This document shows, piece by piece, positions 1 to 7,300 of a stretch of 61,350 bases of DNA (position 1 is the stretch's first letter; the number at the start of each line of letters is the position of its first letter). The stretch is from contig CAKSPC010000008.1 in the NCBI GenBank assembly GCA_934481445.1, forward strand, positions 1 to 61,350, given 5' to 3'. Under the pieces are notes generated by a model, which saw only the letters and a program-made list of their open reading frames with translations, searched no databases and was not told the origin of the DNA. Source of the DNA: an uncultured Oscillospiraceae bacterium (GTDB lineage: Bacteria > Bacillota > Clostridia > Oscillospirales > Ruminococcaceae). The translations under genes were made by a program, and so were the position numbers.

Positions 1-408
1 AACGACGACAGGCTGATAGTTTCTGTGCACGCATATTCGCCCTATAATTTCGCGATGAACACGGGCGGCGGCGCAACGAACAACTTTAACCCGAGCAGCG
101 CAAACAGCACAAGCGAGCTTGTCACTATGGCGGACACGCTGTACGACAGGTTCATTTCTAAGGGCGTTGGCGTTATCATCAGCGAGTGCGGCGCGACGAA
201 CAAGGGCAACAACGACCAGCGCATCAACTGGGCGAAATATTTCCCGAAATGCTTCGGCAGCAAGGGAATACCCGTTTTCCTCTGGGACAACAACGCATAC
301 GGCACGGGCGGCGAAAAGTTCGGGCTTATCCACAGAGATACGCTCAAGTGGGAATATCCCGAGTATGTTAAGGCGTTTGTAAGCACGGCTAAGAGCGCAA
401 AGAAGTAA
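1..408 (+). CDS. GH5 family cellulase/endoglucanase, C-terminal part (cut by window start)
   Basis: The reading frame is open from the first base, so only the last 135 residues are present. Visible GH5 hallmarks are HAYSPY (the conserved His-Tyr region), then IISECGATN, where the Glu should be the catalytic nucleophile, then GIPVFLWDN, the usual GH5 strand-8 segment near the end of the barrel. The general acid/base Glu must lie upstream of the window. The protein stops soon after the barrel (KSAKK), so no C-terminal CBM or dockerin is attached; any accessory domain would be N-terminal. The family hydrolyses beta-1,4-glucans (cellulose, mixed glucans or mannan, depending on subfamily). A GC-rich hairpin follows the stop. 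The GH5 call is firm; the exact substrate is inference. Confidence 0.88.
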   Translation, partial: NDDRLIVSVHAYSPYNFAMNTGGGATNNFNPSSANSTSELVTMADTLYDRFISKGVGVIISECGATNKGNNDQRINWAKYFPKCFGSKGIPVFLWDNNAYGTGGEKFGLIHRDTLKWEYPEYVKAFVSTAKSAKK

Positions 409-418
409 ATATCATCTA

Positions 419-447
419 CCCCGCGGCGGAATTGCTCTGTCGCGGGG
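419..447 (+). terminator. Hairpin terminator candidate after GH5 gene
   Basis: CCCCGCG (419-425) pairs with CGCGGGG (441-447) around a 15-nt loop. Only a weak T-rich stretch (acatttatt) follows, so termination efficiency is uncertain. Confidence 0.5.
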
Positions 448-486
448 ACATTTATTCCGTGACACAACATTCCTGCAAAATACCTC

Positions 487-545
487 TTGACAAACACAAG
501 AAACTTGTGGTATAATCTGTTCATAAGATAAAATAAGATGAACAG
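487..545 (+). promoter_or_regulatory. SigA-type promoter with two inverted repeats (candidate Xre operator)
   Basis: TTGACA (487-492), an 18-bp spacer and TATAAT (511-516) form a near-consensus promoter. Inside the spacer lies CACAAG-AAA-CTTGTG (495-509). Just past the -10 lies CTGTTCAT (517-524), matched by ATGAACAG (538-545). Both are perfect inverted repeats where a repressor would block RNA polymerase. The operon downstream encodes an Xre-family DNA-binding protein, so autorepression is the simplest reading. The two arms do not share sequence, so at most one may belong to that repressor. Confidence 0.65.
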
Positions 546-560
546 AAAGGAGGGGTTGTC

Positions 561-1076
561 ATGTCAGATCATCTTGAATGCCTGAAAAGGGCGCGGGAAT
601 ATGAGCTTGAAGTCGCTGCCATGGTGGAGGAAGTCGAGCGGCTGCACAGAATAATGAACCTCGGCAGTTCCTCGCAAAAGCGCGCGGAACTGCTGACGAC
701 AAAACTTGCGGAATATGAACGGGAACTGAACGACCAGATAGACCGCACCGTCGACGCCAAGCGCGCGGCGCTGGTGTATCTGAGCATACTGGACGGCGAG
801 GAGCGCGGGGTGATGTTCAGATACTATATACAGGGCATGGAGTGGCAGACCATCGCGATGAAAATGTTTATGAGCGAAAGGCGGGTATTTCTTTTAAGAA
901 AGAGCGCGCTGGCGAAGATATCGAAGTATTACGGAGGAGATGAGAGCAATGGCGGTAGGGCAGAAAATAAGGGAGCTGCGCGAGCGCGCGGGGTTAACGC
1001 AGGAGGAACTTGCAGCAAGGATAGGCGTAACGGCGTCCGCGGTGGGAAATTACGAGAGCGGCAGGTCGCACCCTAA
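561..1076 (+). CDS. ArpU/DUF1492-like small sigma-70-region-4-type regulator
   Basis: This 171-residue soluble protein has a heptad-rich N-terminal helix (about residues 1-75) and then a C-terminal segment like sigma-70 region 4 (about 80-125: ILDGEERGVMFRYYIQGMEW, then ERRVFLLRKSALAKI). Phage late-gene regulators of the ArpU/DUF1492 type look like this. The last 45 residues lie over the start of the next gene in another frame and are low-complexity (Gly/Arg/Ala), so the functional part probably ends near residue 127. Start: an aaaggaggggttgtc-type SD precedes ATG 561. It is first in a three-gene operon with an Xre repressor and an ImmA-like protease. Family call by pattern only. Confidence 0.6.
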   Translation: MSDHLECLKRAREYELEVAAMVEEVERLHRIMNLGSSSQKRAELLTTKLAEYERELNDQIDRTVDAKRAALVYLSILDGEERGVMFRYYIQGMEWQTIAMKMFMSERRVFLLRKSALAKISKYYGGDESNGGRAENKGAARARGVNAGGTCSKDRRNGVRGGKLRERQVAP

Positions 1077-1392
1077 GGAAAACGTTATGTACAAGCTTTT
1101 CGGGGCGCTCGGGTGCGAGCCGAATGATATTTTCGAGGGTTATTTCGACATGGAGGACTCCCCGCAGCGGCTGCATATGAGCAAATATCTCGCGCTGGAC
1201 GCCCACGGAAAGGAACTTGTGGATATGTGCACCGAGATAGAATACCGCCGCGTATGCGCAAATGCGTTTGGGACGGGAGAGGACGACACTGTGCTCATTG
1301 CCGCAAGAAAAGGCGGCGCTCCGCACAGGATAGAGATGAAAAAGCGCCGCGGCGCGGGCAGTATACTGGATATGCCGGATTACAAGGGCTGA
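949..1392 (+). CDS. Xre/Cro-CI family helix-turn-helix transcriptional regulator
   Basis: The 147-residue protein has an N-terminal HTH_3 domain (residues about 4-60: IRELRERAGLTQEELAARI, then VTASAVGNYESGRSHP) and a C-terminal part of unknown fold. ATG 949 is preferred over ATG 940 because GGAGGAG (933-939) sits 9 nt upstream of it. The start lies inside the preceding ORF, giving a 128-nt out-of-frame overlap. The next gene encodes an ImmA/IrrE-type metalloprotease 14 nt downstream. Xre plus ImmA is the known ICEBs1/phage pairing in which the protease cleaves the repressor to derepress an element. It probably binds one of the inverted repeats at 495-545. Confidence 0.88.
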   Translation: MAVGQKIRELRERAGLTQEELAARIGVTASAVGNYESGRSHPKENVMYKLFGALGCEPNDIFEGYFDMEDSPQRLHMSKYLALDAHGKELVDMCTEIEYRRVCANAFGTGEDDTVLIAARKGGAPHRIEMKKRRGAGSILDMPDYKG

Positions 1393-1406
1393 AAGGGGGA
1401 GGCGGA

Positions 1407-2042
1407 ATGAACGCGGCGGAGGTTCTTCACGCGGCGGGGATATGCTCCCTGCCGACGGACGCAGAGCGTATAGCGGAGCATTACGGCATAAAGCTTGTAA
1501 GCTATTCGTCCGTGGCGAAGATTTACGAAAAGACAATGGAACAGCTTTATGCAATAAGTCGGCACGGGTACAGCTTCCGCGACGGCGGCAGCCCTGTCTG
1601 CGCAATAAACGAAAATTGCTGCGGTGAGGCGCGCCGCCGCTGGACAATCGCGCACGAGCTGGCGCACTGCCTTCTGGGGCATATCTGCGGCGGGGAGTAC
1701 TCGCTTGAGGAGGAGCGCGCCGCGGATGATTTTGCGGCGGAATTGCTGGCGCCGACGGCGGTGGTGAATTTCTGCGGGGTTTCCTCCGCGCAGGAATTGT
1801 CGCGGCTGTGCAGGATATCGTATCAGGCGGCGGGGATCCGCTTCGGGGAACTCACCGCGCGGCGAAGGAAGGACGCGGCGCGCTATGCCGCGGGGGAGAG
1901 CGCTTCGGCGCTCAGTGCCGAGGAACTTATATGTGTTTCGGATTTCTCGGGGTTTATCTCACGGTACCTGCTGGAGCGGGCGCGGCGGGAAAGATATGCC
2001 GAACCCGTGTATTCCTGGGACAGGCTGACGGCGTTTTGCTGA
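1407..2042 (+). CDS. ImmA/IrrE family metallo-endopeptidase
   Basis: This is a 211-residue soluble protein with the zinc-protease motif HELAH in RWTIAHELAHCLLGH (about residues 77-91). Downstream acidic residues (EERAADDFAAELLAP) supply the third zinc ligand and the ImmA/IrrE signature, including the typical AxxFAAxLLxP stretch. Start ATG 1407 follows ggggggagg at 1395-1402; an in-frame upstream extension to 1227 would run through the Xre gene and is not credible. In ICEBs1-like systems this family cleaves the cognate Xre repressor, the gene just upstream. No integrase or other element genes remain next to it, so this is either a stand-alone stress switch or a relic. Confidence 0.88.
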   Translation: MNAAEVLHAAGICSLPTDAERIAEHYGIKLVSYSSVAKIYEKTMEQLYAISRHGYSFRDGGSPVCAINENCCGEARRRWTIAHELAHCLLGHICGGEYSLEEERAADDFAAELLAPTAVVNFCGVSSAQELSRLCRISYQAAGIRFGELTARRRKDAARYAAGESASALSAEELICVSDFSGFISRYLLERARRERYAEPVYSWDRLTAFC

Positions 2043-2102
2043 CATCAAAACAATATGAGTCAGCTATAAATAAAATCTATAACCAACGATAAAAAACGGG
2101 AA

Positions 2103-2132
2103 TTAGACAAACGCATTATATTATGCTATAAT
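2103..2132 (+). promoter_or_regulatory. Promoter of metY leader transcript
   Basis: TTAGAC (2103-2108), an 18-bp spacer and an extended -10 TGC-TATAAT (2127-2132). The transcript would begin near 2139 and carry a leader of about 200 nt before metY. I do not see the S-box (SAM riboswitch) core or a T-box in that leader. Confidence 0.7.
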
Positions 2133-2182
2133 ACAATCACAGAAAACAAATCAAAATAATAGGTATTGTAGGAGAGATAAAA

Positions 2183-2212
2183 ATGAGATATTACAGCGGT
2201 TTCATAATGTGA
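2183..2212 (+). CDS. Nine-codon leader ORF upstream of metY
   Basis: A strong SD (GTAGGAGAG, 2168-2176) precedes ATG 2183, which reads MRYYSGFIM and then TGA (2210-2212). The frame continues as RHGRTQR and a TAA after the TGA. It sits about 45 nt into the predicted leader and 130 nt before metY, a typical place for a regulatory leader peptide. Translation is inferred from the SD only. The peptide has no Cys or Met run, so ordinary codon-starvation attenuation is not obvious; Tyr-Tyr is the only repeat. Confidence 0.45.
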   Translation: MRYYSGFIM

Positions 2213-2340
2213 CGACACGGACGAACACAGAGATAAAAACAAAAAGAACGAAAAAGCAAGACAGCTAAACAACAAATGAAATTCACACGCGGAAACACCG
2301 CACACACCTTATATTTTTTATCGAAAAGGAGATAAACACC

Positions 2341-3627
2341 ATGTCTAAGAATTACAGATTTGAAACCCTTCAGCTTCATGTAGGTCAGGAGCAGGCTGAC
2401 CCCGCAACCGACGCAAGAGCGGTTCCGATTTACGCAAGCACATCCTACGTTTTCCATAACTCCCAGCACGCTGCTGACCGCTTCGGTCTGCGCGACGCGG
2501 GCAACATCTACGGCAGACTCACCAACCCCACCCAGAGCGTTTTCGAGGAGCGTATCGCAGCGCTTGAGGGCGGCGTCGCTGCTCTGGCGACAGCTTCCGG
2601 CGCGGCGGCGATCACATACGCCATCGAGGCGCTGGCACAGCAGGGCGAGAACCTCGTTGTTTCCAAGACGATCTACGGCGGCACATACAACCTGCTCGCA
2701 CATACGCTTCCCCACTACGGCATAACCGCAAAGTTCGTTGACCCCGCAAACTTCGACGAGATCGAAGCTGCCATCGACGAGAACACCAAGGCGGTTTACA
2801 TCGAGACCCTCGGCAACCCGAACTCCAACGTAGCAGATATCGAGGGCATCGCAGCCATCGCACACAAGCACGGTATTCCGCTGGTTGTTGACAGCACATT
2901 CGCTACACCTTACCTCTGCCGCCCCATCGAGTACGGTGCAGATATCGTTGTACACTCCGCGACCAAGTTCATCGGCGGCCACGGCACAGCCATCGGCGGC
3001 GTTATCATAGACAGCGGCAAGTTCGACTGGATAGCTTCCGGCAAGTATCCGTGGATCTCCGAGCCGAACCCCTCCTACCACGGCATAAGCTTCGCAAAGG
3101 CAGTAGGCGCGGCTGCATTCGTTACATACATCCGTGCAATTCTCCTGCGCGACACGGGCGCTACACTTTCTCCTTTCCACGCTTTCATATTCCTGCAGGG
3201 TCTGGAAACACTGTCGCTGAGAGTTGAAAGACACGTTGAGAACGCGCTGAAGATAGTCAACTTCCTCAACAACCACCCGCAGGTGGAGGCTGTTCACCAC
3301 CCCTCCCTTGAGAGCGAGCCTACCCACGCGCTGTACAACAAGTATTTCCCCAACGGCGGCGGCTCCATCTTCACATTCGAGATAAAGGGCACCGAGGACG
3401 ACGCCAAGAAGTTCATCGACAACCTCGACATTTTCTCCCTGCTTGCAAACGTTGCGGATGTTAAGTCCCTCGTTATCCACCCCGCGTCCACAACACATTC
3501 TCAGCTTAACGAAGAGGAACTGGCAGATCAGGGTATCAAGCCCAACACCATCCGCCTTTCCATCGGTATCGAGAATGTCGACGACCTTATCGAAGCTCTC
3601 GAAAAGGCATTCGCAGCTATCAAGTAA
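2341..3627 (+). CDS. metY: O-acetylhomoserine (thiol)-lyase / aminocarboxypropyltransferase
   Basis: The 428-residue PLP enzyme has the usual length for the Cys/Met metabolism family. N-terminal LQLHVGQEQADPATDARAVP and YGRLTNPTQ are typical of O-acetylhomoserine sulfhydrylases. The Schiff-base lysine is in VVHSATKFIGGHG, and STTHSQL near residue 380 is the conserved C-terminal segment. It makes homocysteine (or methionine) from O-acetylhomoserine and sulfide (or methanethiol) in the cytoplasm. An AAAAGGAG SD precedes ATG 2341. It has its own promoter and leader (2103-2340) and an intrinsic terminator, so it is monocistronic. Codon use (GTT, CTC, AAG rich) suggests high expression. Confidence 0.95.
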   Translation: MSKNYRFETLQLHVGQEQADPATDARAVPIYASTSYVFHNSQHAADRFGLRDAGNIYGRLTNPTQSVFEERIAALEGGVAALATASGAAAITYAIEALAQQGENLVVSKTIYGGTYNLLAHTLPHYGITAKFVDPANFDEIEAAIDENTKAVYIETLGNPNSNVADIEGIAAIAHKHGIPLVVDSTFATPYLCRPIEYGADIVVHSATKFIGGHGTAIGGVIIDSGKFDWIASGKYPWISEPNPSYHGISFAKAVGAAAFVTYIRAILLRDTGATLSPFHAFIFLQGLETLSLRVERHVENALKIVNFLNNHPQVEAVHHPSLESEPTHALYNKYFPNGGGSIFTFEIKGTEDDAKKFIDNLDIFSLLANVADVKSLVIHPASTTHSQLNEEELADQGIKPNTIRLSIGIENVDDLIEALEKAFAAIK

Positions 3628-3684
3628 TTTATCCTTGTAAGTTCCATTGGTTTTCCTTTCTGAATACATACATATACTTATCCA

Positions 3685-3715
3685 CCCCGCGTCATTTCGG
3701 CGCGGGGATTTTTTT
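3685..3715 (+). terminator. Intrinsic terminator of metY
   Basis: CCCCGCG (3685-3691) pairs with CGCGGGG (3701-3707), followed by ATTTTTTTT. This is a textbook Rho-independent terminator. Confidence 0.92.
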
Positions 3716-3773
3716 GCGCGGCGCAACCTTTTCTATTTCCGCGCGGTATTATTATAAAAAGGAGGAATACGCC

Positions 3774-4427
3774 ATGAAAAAATATTTATTTGTTCCGCTT
3801 GTGATTTTCGTGCTTGTGCTCTCCGCCTGCACGGCGAAAAGCGCCAACAGAGGACCGTTCCCGCAGCCCATAATATTTACCACGGAGAACGTCAGCGAGC
3901 CCGCTTTTGAATCCGACGCTCCAAACGACGGCGAAGACCCCGCCGCGCTGTACGTAAGTATCAGCGAAGAACCTCCCGTAGAGCCGGACGTTCCTCCGGA
4001 GGAAACATCGGACGAGGTTTCCGTTTCCGTCGATACACCCATGCGGGAAAACCCGCCCGAGCTCACTGCAAGGGCAGGGGATAACTCCGTCGTGATGGCA
4101 AGGAACGGCTACACATGGAAAACGGTGGACGGGGACGAAGTATGGGATACCATAGCCTGCGGAGATACCGCGTACAGCGCCTGTGTGAACGGCGCTGCGC
4201 CGAAGCTTTCACTTGCGGGGGCGGATACGGTGCAGGTTGACCTCCCCGACGGCGCGAAGATATCGGGTGCATATCTTGAGGTAAACGAGGATGAAAGCGA
4301 GCTGCTGGATACCGACGGCGGCGTGATAACGCTGCCCGCGCTTTCGGACGGCGCGAACGCTTTCTCGATAAATATAAAGTTCGCCGAGGGAGAATGCGAG
4401 TATGTTTTCTGTGGGGTGAATGAATAA
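3774..4427 (+). CDS. Secreted lipoprotein of unknown function
   Basis: The 217-residue protein has a lipoprotein signal peptide (MKKYLFVPLVIFVLVLSAC, lipobox LSAC with Cys19). A Pro/Glu-rich acidic spacer (about residues 45-90, PPVEPDVPPEET) follows, then a compact domain of about 120 residues (ARAGDNSVVMARNGYTWKTV onward) with a Cys pair and beta-rich character. ATG 3774 is chosen because AAGGAGG precedes it and the signal peptide starts there. It would be lipid-anchored on the outer face of the membrane. I recognise no family for the C-terminal domain. It sits between metY and glmM without a clear operon partner. Confidence 0.75.
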   Translation: MKKYLFVPLVIFVLVLSACTAKSANRGPFPQPIIFTTENVSEPAFESDAPNDGEDPAALYVSISEEPPVEPDVPPEETSDEVSVSVDTPMRENPPELTARAGDNSVVMARNGYTWKTVDGDEVWDTIACGDTAYSACVNGAAPKLSLAGADTVQVDLPDGAKISGAYLEVNEDESELLDTDGGVITLPALSDGANAFSINIKFAEGECEYVFCGVNE

Positions 4428-4460
4428 GCGGGATAATTTCCTCTGTTTCGGTAATAAATG

Positions 4461-4490
4461 TTGACAAAATGCTATAAAATGATTTATAAT
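4461..4490 (+). promoter_or_regulatory. Promoter of glmM
   Basis: TTGACA (4461-4466), an 18-bp spacer and TATAAT (4485-4490). The start codon follows 34 nt later, with AAAGAGGA as SD. Confidence 0.8.
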
Positions 4491-4524
4491 TAAGCTATAA
4501 ATTACTGAAAAGAGGAATTATCCT

Positions 4525-5871
4525 ATGTCTAAATATTTCGGCACAGACGGCTTCCGCGGCGAGGCAAACAACGGTCTGAACGTTGATCATGCATATAAGA
4601 TAGGCAGATTTGTGGGTCATTATTTCGGAAAGGAGCACCGCTGCTCCGTTGTCATCGGAAAGGACACCCGCAGAAGCTCGTATATGTTCGAGTATGCGCT
4701 TGTCGCGGGGCTCACCGCCAGCGGAGCGGACGCGTCGCTGCTCCATGTAACGACCACCCCCTGCGTTTCCTACGTCACCCGCACGGATGAATTCGACTGC
4801 GGAATTATGATATCCGCCAGCCATAACCCATACTATGACAATGGCATAAAGCTGTTCAATTCCAAGGGCGAAAAGCTCGAGGAGAGCGTTATCCTTGAGA
4901 TAGAAAAGTATCTTGACGGGGAGATCCCCGAGATACCGCTGGCAAGGGGCGAGGAAATAGGCAGGGCGCTGGACTACGCCGCGGGCAGAAACCGCTACAT
5001 CGGCTACCTTATCTCCCTCGCGGTGCACTCTTTCAAGGGGAAGAGAATAGGGCTTGACTGTGCGAACGGTTCTGCTTCCGCCGTGGCGAAGAACGTTTTC
5101 GAGGCGCTGGGGGCAAAGACCTATGTTATCAACGACCACCCAAACGGCTTCAATATCAACACGAACTGCGGCTCCACCCATATCGACGGGCTGCGCCAGC
5201 TTGTCGTTGACGAACAGCTTGACGCGGGCTTCGCATTCGACGGCGACGCGGACAGGTGCCTTGCGGTGGACGAAAAGGGCAGTATAGTCGACGGCGACAA
5301 GATACTTTACATATACGGCAGCTACATGAAAGAGCGCGGAAAGCTCGAAAAGAACACCGTTACTACTACGGTCATGTCCAACCTTGGGCTTTACAAGGCG
5401 TTCGATGAACTGGGGATAAACTACGCAAAGACGGCTGTCGGGGACAAATATGTTTATGAATGTATGTCGGAAAACGGATATATTCTCGGCGGGGAAAATT
5501 CAGGGCATATTATTTTCAGCAAGTACGCGAACACGGGCGACGGAATAATCACGGCGCTGAAGCTTATGCAGGTAATGTGTGACAGAAAGGCGACCCTCGC
5601 GGAGCTTGGCGCACCGATGAAAACCTATCCGCAGATACTGAAGAACGTCCGCGTGCACGACAAGAATACGGTGCTCGGGGATGAGGATGTCCTCGCGGCG
5701 GTTAAGGCCGCGGAAGAGCAGCTCGGCAGCGACGGCAGGGTGCTCGTCCGCCCGAGCGGAACCGAGCCGCTGCTCAGGATTATGGTCGAGGCGGGTACCC
5801 GGGAGCAGTGTGAGAAACATATCGCGGATATCGAGAAGGTAGTGCGTGATAAGGGGTATATTGTGGAATAA
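4525..5871 (+). CDS. glmM: Phosphoglucosamine mutase
   Basis: The 448-residue protein has normal length for GlmM, which turns glucosamine-6-phosphate into glucosamine-1-phosphate for UDP-GlcNAc and peptidoglycan synthesis. In order it shows the N-terminal FGTDGFRGEAN motif, the phosphoserine loop ISASHNPYYDNGIK, the metal-binding loop AFDGDADRC, the sugar-binding GGENSGHI and the phosphate-binding RPSGTEPLLRIMVE. It has its own promoter and ends just before a hairpin (5877-5901) at the edge of a repeat region; the convergent AraC gene lies beyond. No oddities are visible. Confidence 0.97.
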   Translation: MSKYFGTDGFRGEANNGLNVDHAYKIGRFVGHYFGKEHRCSVVIGKDTRRSSYMFEYALVAGLTASGADASLLHVTTTPCVSYVTRTDEFDCGIMISASHNPYYDNGIKLFNSKGEKLEESVILEIEKYLDGEIPEIPLARGEEIGRALDYAAGRNRYIGYLISLAVHSFKGKRIGLDCANGSASAVAKNVFEALGAKTYVINDHPNGFNINTNCGSTHIDGLRQLVVDEQLDAGFAFDGDADRCLAVDEKGSIVDGDKILYIYGSYMKERGKLEKNTVTTTVMSNLGLYKAFDELGINYAKTAVGDKYVYECMSENGYILGGENSGHIIFSKYANTGDGIITALKLMQVMCDRKATLAELGAPMKTYPQILKNVRVHDKNTVLGDEDVLAAVKAAEEQLGSDGRVLVRPSGTEPLLRIMVEAGTREQCEKHIADIEKVVRDKGYIVE

Positions 5872-5876
5872 GAAAT

Positions 5877-6188
5877 GGGGCTGTTCGCATTGAACAGCCC
5901 CTCAGACCGTCGAAAAAGTCAAAACGGCAGAAAATTTGCAATAGACTGTGGGGGAAAACTCTTGTTTTCCCCCACACCCCTTTAGCGCCTTTGAAGCCGT
6001 AAAACCGCACTGCGTGCGGAGTGGCGGGGGCTCTGCCCCCACAACCCCCGCTTCCTTTTGTGTCAAAAGGAAGCGAAAACCAATACGCTACGCGGAAATT
6101 TTAAAGGTTTTTCGACAAGCTGAAGCCCGCTTCGCGGGCAAATTCGTTTTTTTGACAAGCTGTGGGGCTGTTCACATTGAACAGCCCC
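5877..6188. repeat. Intergenic repeat block flanked by two near-identical hairpins
   Basis: The glmM-araC gap carries GGGGCTGTTC/GAACAGCCCC hairpins at 5877-5901 and 6164-6188 that differ by one loop base. Between them lie members of the dispersed repeat family: the GGGGGAAAAC-TCTT-GTTTTCCCCC palindrome followed by ACCCCTTTAGCGCC (about 5948-6004), a GGGGGC/GCCCCC hairpin (6027-6039), CTTCCTTTTG/CAAAAGGAAG (6051-6074) and TACGCTACGCGGAA (6086-6099). No coding signal is seen. The outer hairpins could serve as terminators for the two convergent genes. Confidence 0.75.
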
Positions 6189-6216
6189 TTATCATCTGAC
6201 GCCCGCGCAGCCTTTA

Positions 6217-7074
6217 TCACACTTTAACAACAGGCACCCAGATTTCCGAATAACAATCGTTCGGGTCTGCGGTCGGCTCGGTGTACATCTCGATGTTGTA
6301 ATTTCCGCCGAGCCTGTACCCGCGGCAGTTCGGAAGCCACTCGTTCCATATCTGCGTGTTCACATCCTGCAGCGCCTTTGGCAGCGCGCCCCTGCACGGG
6401 AAAACCGCCCATGTCCCCGCAGGGATGACCCTTGTAACGCAGCCCTCGGGGACAGCTTTCAGCGGGTCGTAAAGGTCGGCGATGAGATACTCGAACTCCG
6501 TCCCCGATTCCTGCTCTTTCGGGTCGATGCACACCCCGAATGCCCCCATCACCTTTTCACCGCCGCCGTTTGCGTAGAATTCGCTCCAGAATTTCGGTAT
6601 CTCGGCATAGGATGTTTCGGTATTGAATTTTCTTGCTGCGCCCATCAGCGTGAATGCTGCCTTTTCCACAATACGGTATTCCATCATATTTCCGCCCTCC
6701 AGTGTAAGTTTAATTCGTATCGGCGCGGCGCTTTTGAGCACTGCGCCCTTTTCCTTTGCGGCGGAGGGGGTTATGCCATGAAATTTCACAAACGCCCTTG
6801 CGAAGCTGTCGGGGGAGTCGTAACCGTATTTCACCGCCGCGTCTATCACCTTAATGTCAGAGCGGGAAAGCTCCTGCGCTGCAAGGGAAAGCCGCCTGCG
6901 GCGTATGTACTCCCCGACGGTCATGCCGCACAGCACGTCGAATATCCGCTGAAAATGAAACGCCGAAACGCAGGCGCGAGCGGCTATGTCGGCGATGTCA
7001 AGATCCCCGGTGATGTTGTCCTCGATGTACGTTATGGCGTTCTGTATGCCGTCCGCCCAGCTTATTTCGCTCAT
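6217..7074 (-). CDS. AraC-family regulator with C-terminal GyrI-like effector domain
   Basis: The 285-residue protein has an N-terminal AraC DNA-binding domain (about residues 1-105; two HTH motifs, with ADIAARACVSAFHFQRIF and VKYGYDSPDSFARAFVKFHG). A GyrI-like small-molecule-binding domain (about 130-285, from MEYRIVEKAAFTLMGAARKF) follows. This is the Rob/SbmC-like architecture with the order HTH then effector domain. The start at 7074 is preferred over 7104 because GGAGGGG lies 5 nt upstream of it. It has its own promoter (7171-7199, minus strand) and is divergent from the transglutaminase-like gene. Ligand unknown; multidrug or stress sensing is typical for the family. Confidence 0.9.
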   Translation of the reverse strand: MSEISWADGIQNAITYIEDNITGDLDIADIAARACVSAFHFQRIFDVLCGMTVGEYIRRRRLSLAAQELSRSDIKVIDAAVKYGYDSPDSFARAFVKFHGITPSAAKEKGAVLKSAAPIRIKLTLEGGNMMEYRIVEKAAFTLMGAARKFNTETSYAEIPKFWSEFYANGGGEKVMGAFGVCIDPKEQESGTEFEYLIADLYDPLKAVPEGCVTRVIPAGTWAVFPCRGALPKALQDVNTQIWNEWLPNCRGYRLGGNYNIEMYTEPTADPNDCYSEIWVPVVKV

Positions 7075-7170
7075 TTTATCCCCTCCATGATGATATTGTA
7101 TCATGTTTTAAGCGCCGCTGCCCGACATTGCGTGCCTTTGAGTGTCGGGTGCAGGGTGCGATCTGATTTG

Positions 7171-7199
7171 ATTGTATCCTGCCCGGCGGGTTTTGTCAA
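7171..7199 (-). promoter_or_regulatory. Promoter of the AraC/GyrI-like gene
   Basis: On the minus strand: TTGACA (7194-7199), a 17-bp spacer and TACAAT (7171-7176). It is divergent to the promoter at 7221-7249 and only 22 bp from it, so a regulator bound between them could control both genes. Confidence 0.75.
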
Positions 7200-7220
7200 T
7201 GTTTTTGCATAAGTTTTCTA

Positions 7221-7249
7221 TTGACACGACATTTGAATTTTGCTATAAT
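7221..7249 (+). promoter_or_regulatory. Promoter of the transglutaminase-like gene
   Basis: TTGACA (7221-7226), a 17-bp spacer and an extended -10 TGC-TATAAT (7244-7249); near consensus. A GGAGC-type SD precedes ATG 7301. Confidence 0.82.
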
Positions 7250-7300
7250 ATAAGTGATTAATTAAAAACTTTTGTTCGCATTGTATAAAAGGAGCGATCT

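Noticed and set aside
561..2042. Complete prophage or integrative element
   Set aside because: Only three regulatory genes are present; no integrase, excisionase, replication or structural genes and no attachment-site repeats were found around them.
2210..2212. TGA in the metY leader as a selenocysteine codon
   Set aside because: No SECIS-like stem directly after the TGA was visible and no selenocysteine genes are in the window; an ordinary stop is simpler.
2191..3726. 511-residue minus-strand ORF opposite metY
   Set aside because: It is the antisense shadow of a strongly biased, clearly conserved gene (metY); its Val/Cys/Arg-rich translation has no domain pattern and no SD.
5877..6188. Insertion sequence
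   Set aside because: No transposase reading frame exists in this or the other repeat blocks; all are well below IS size and non-coding.
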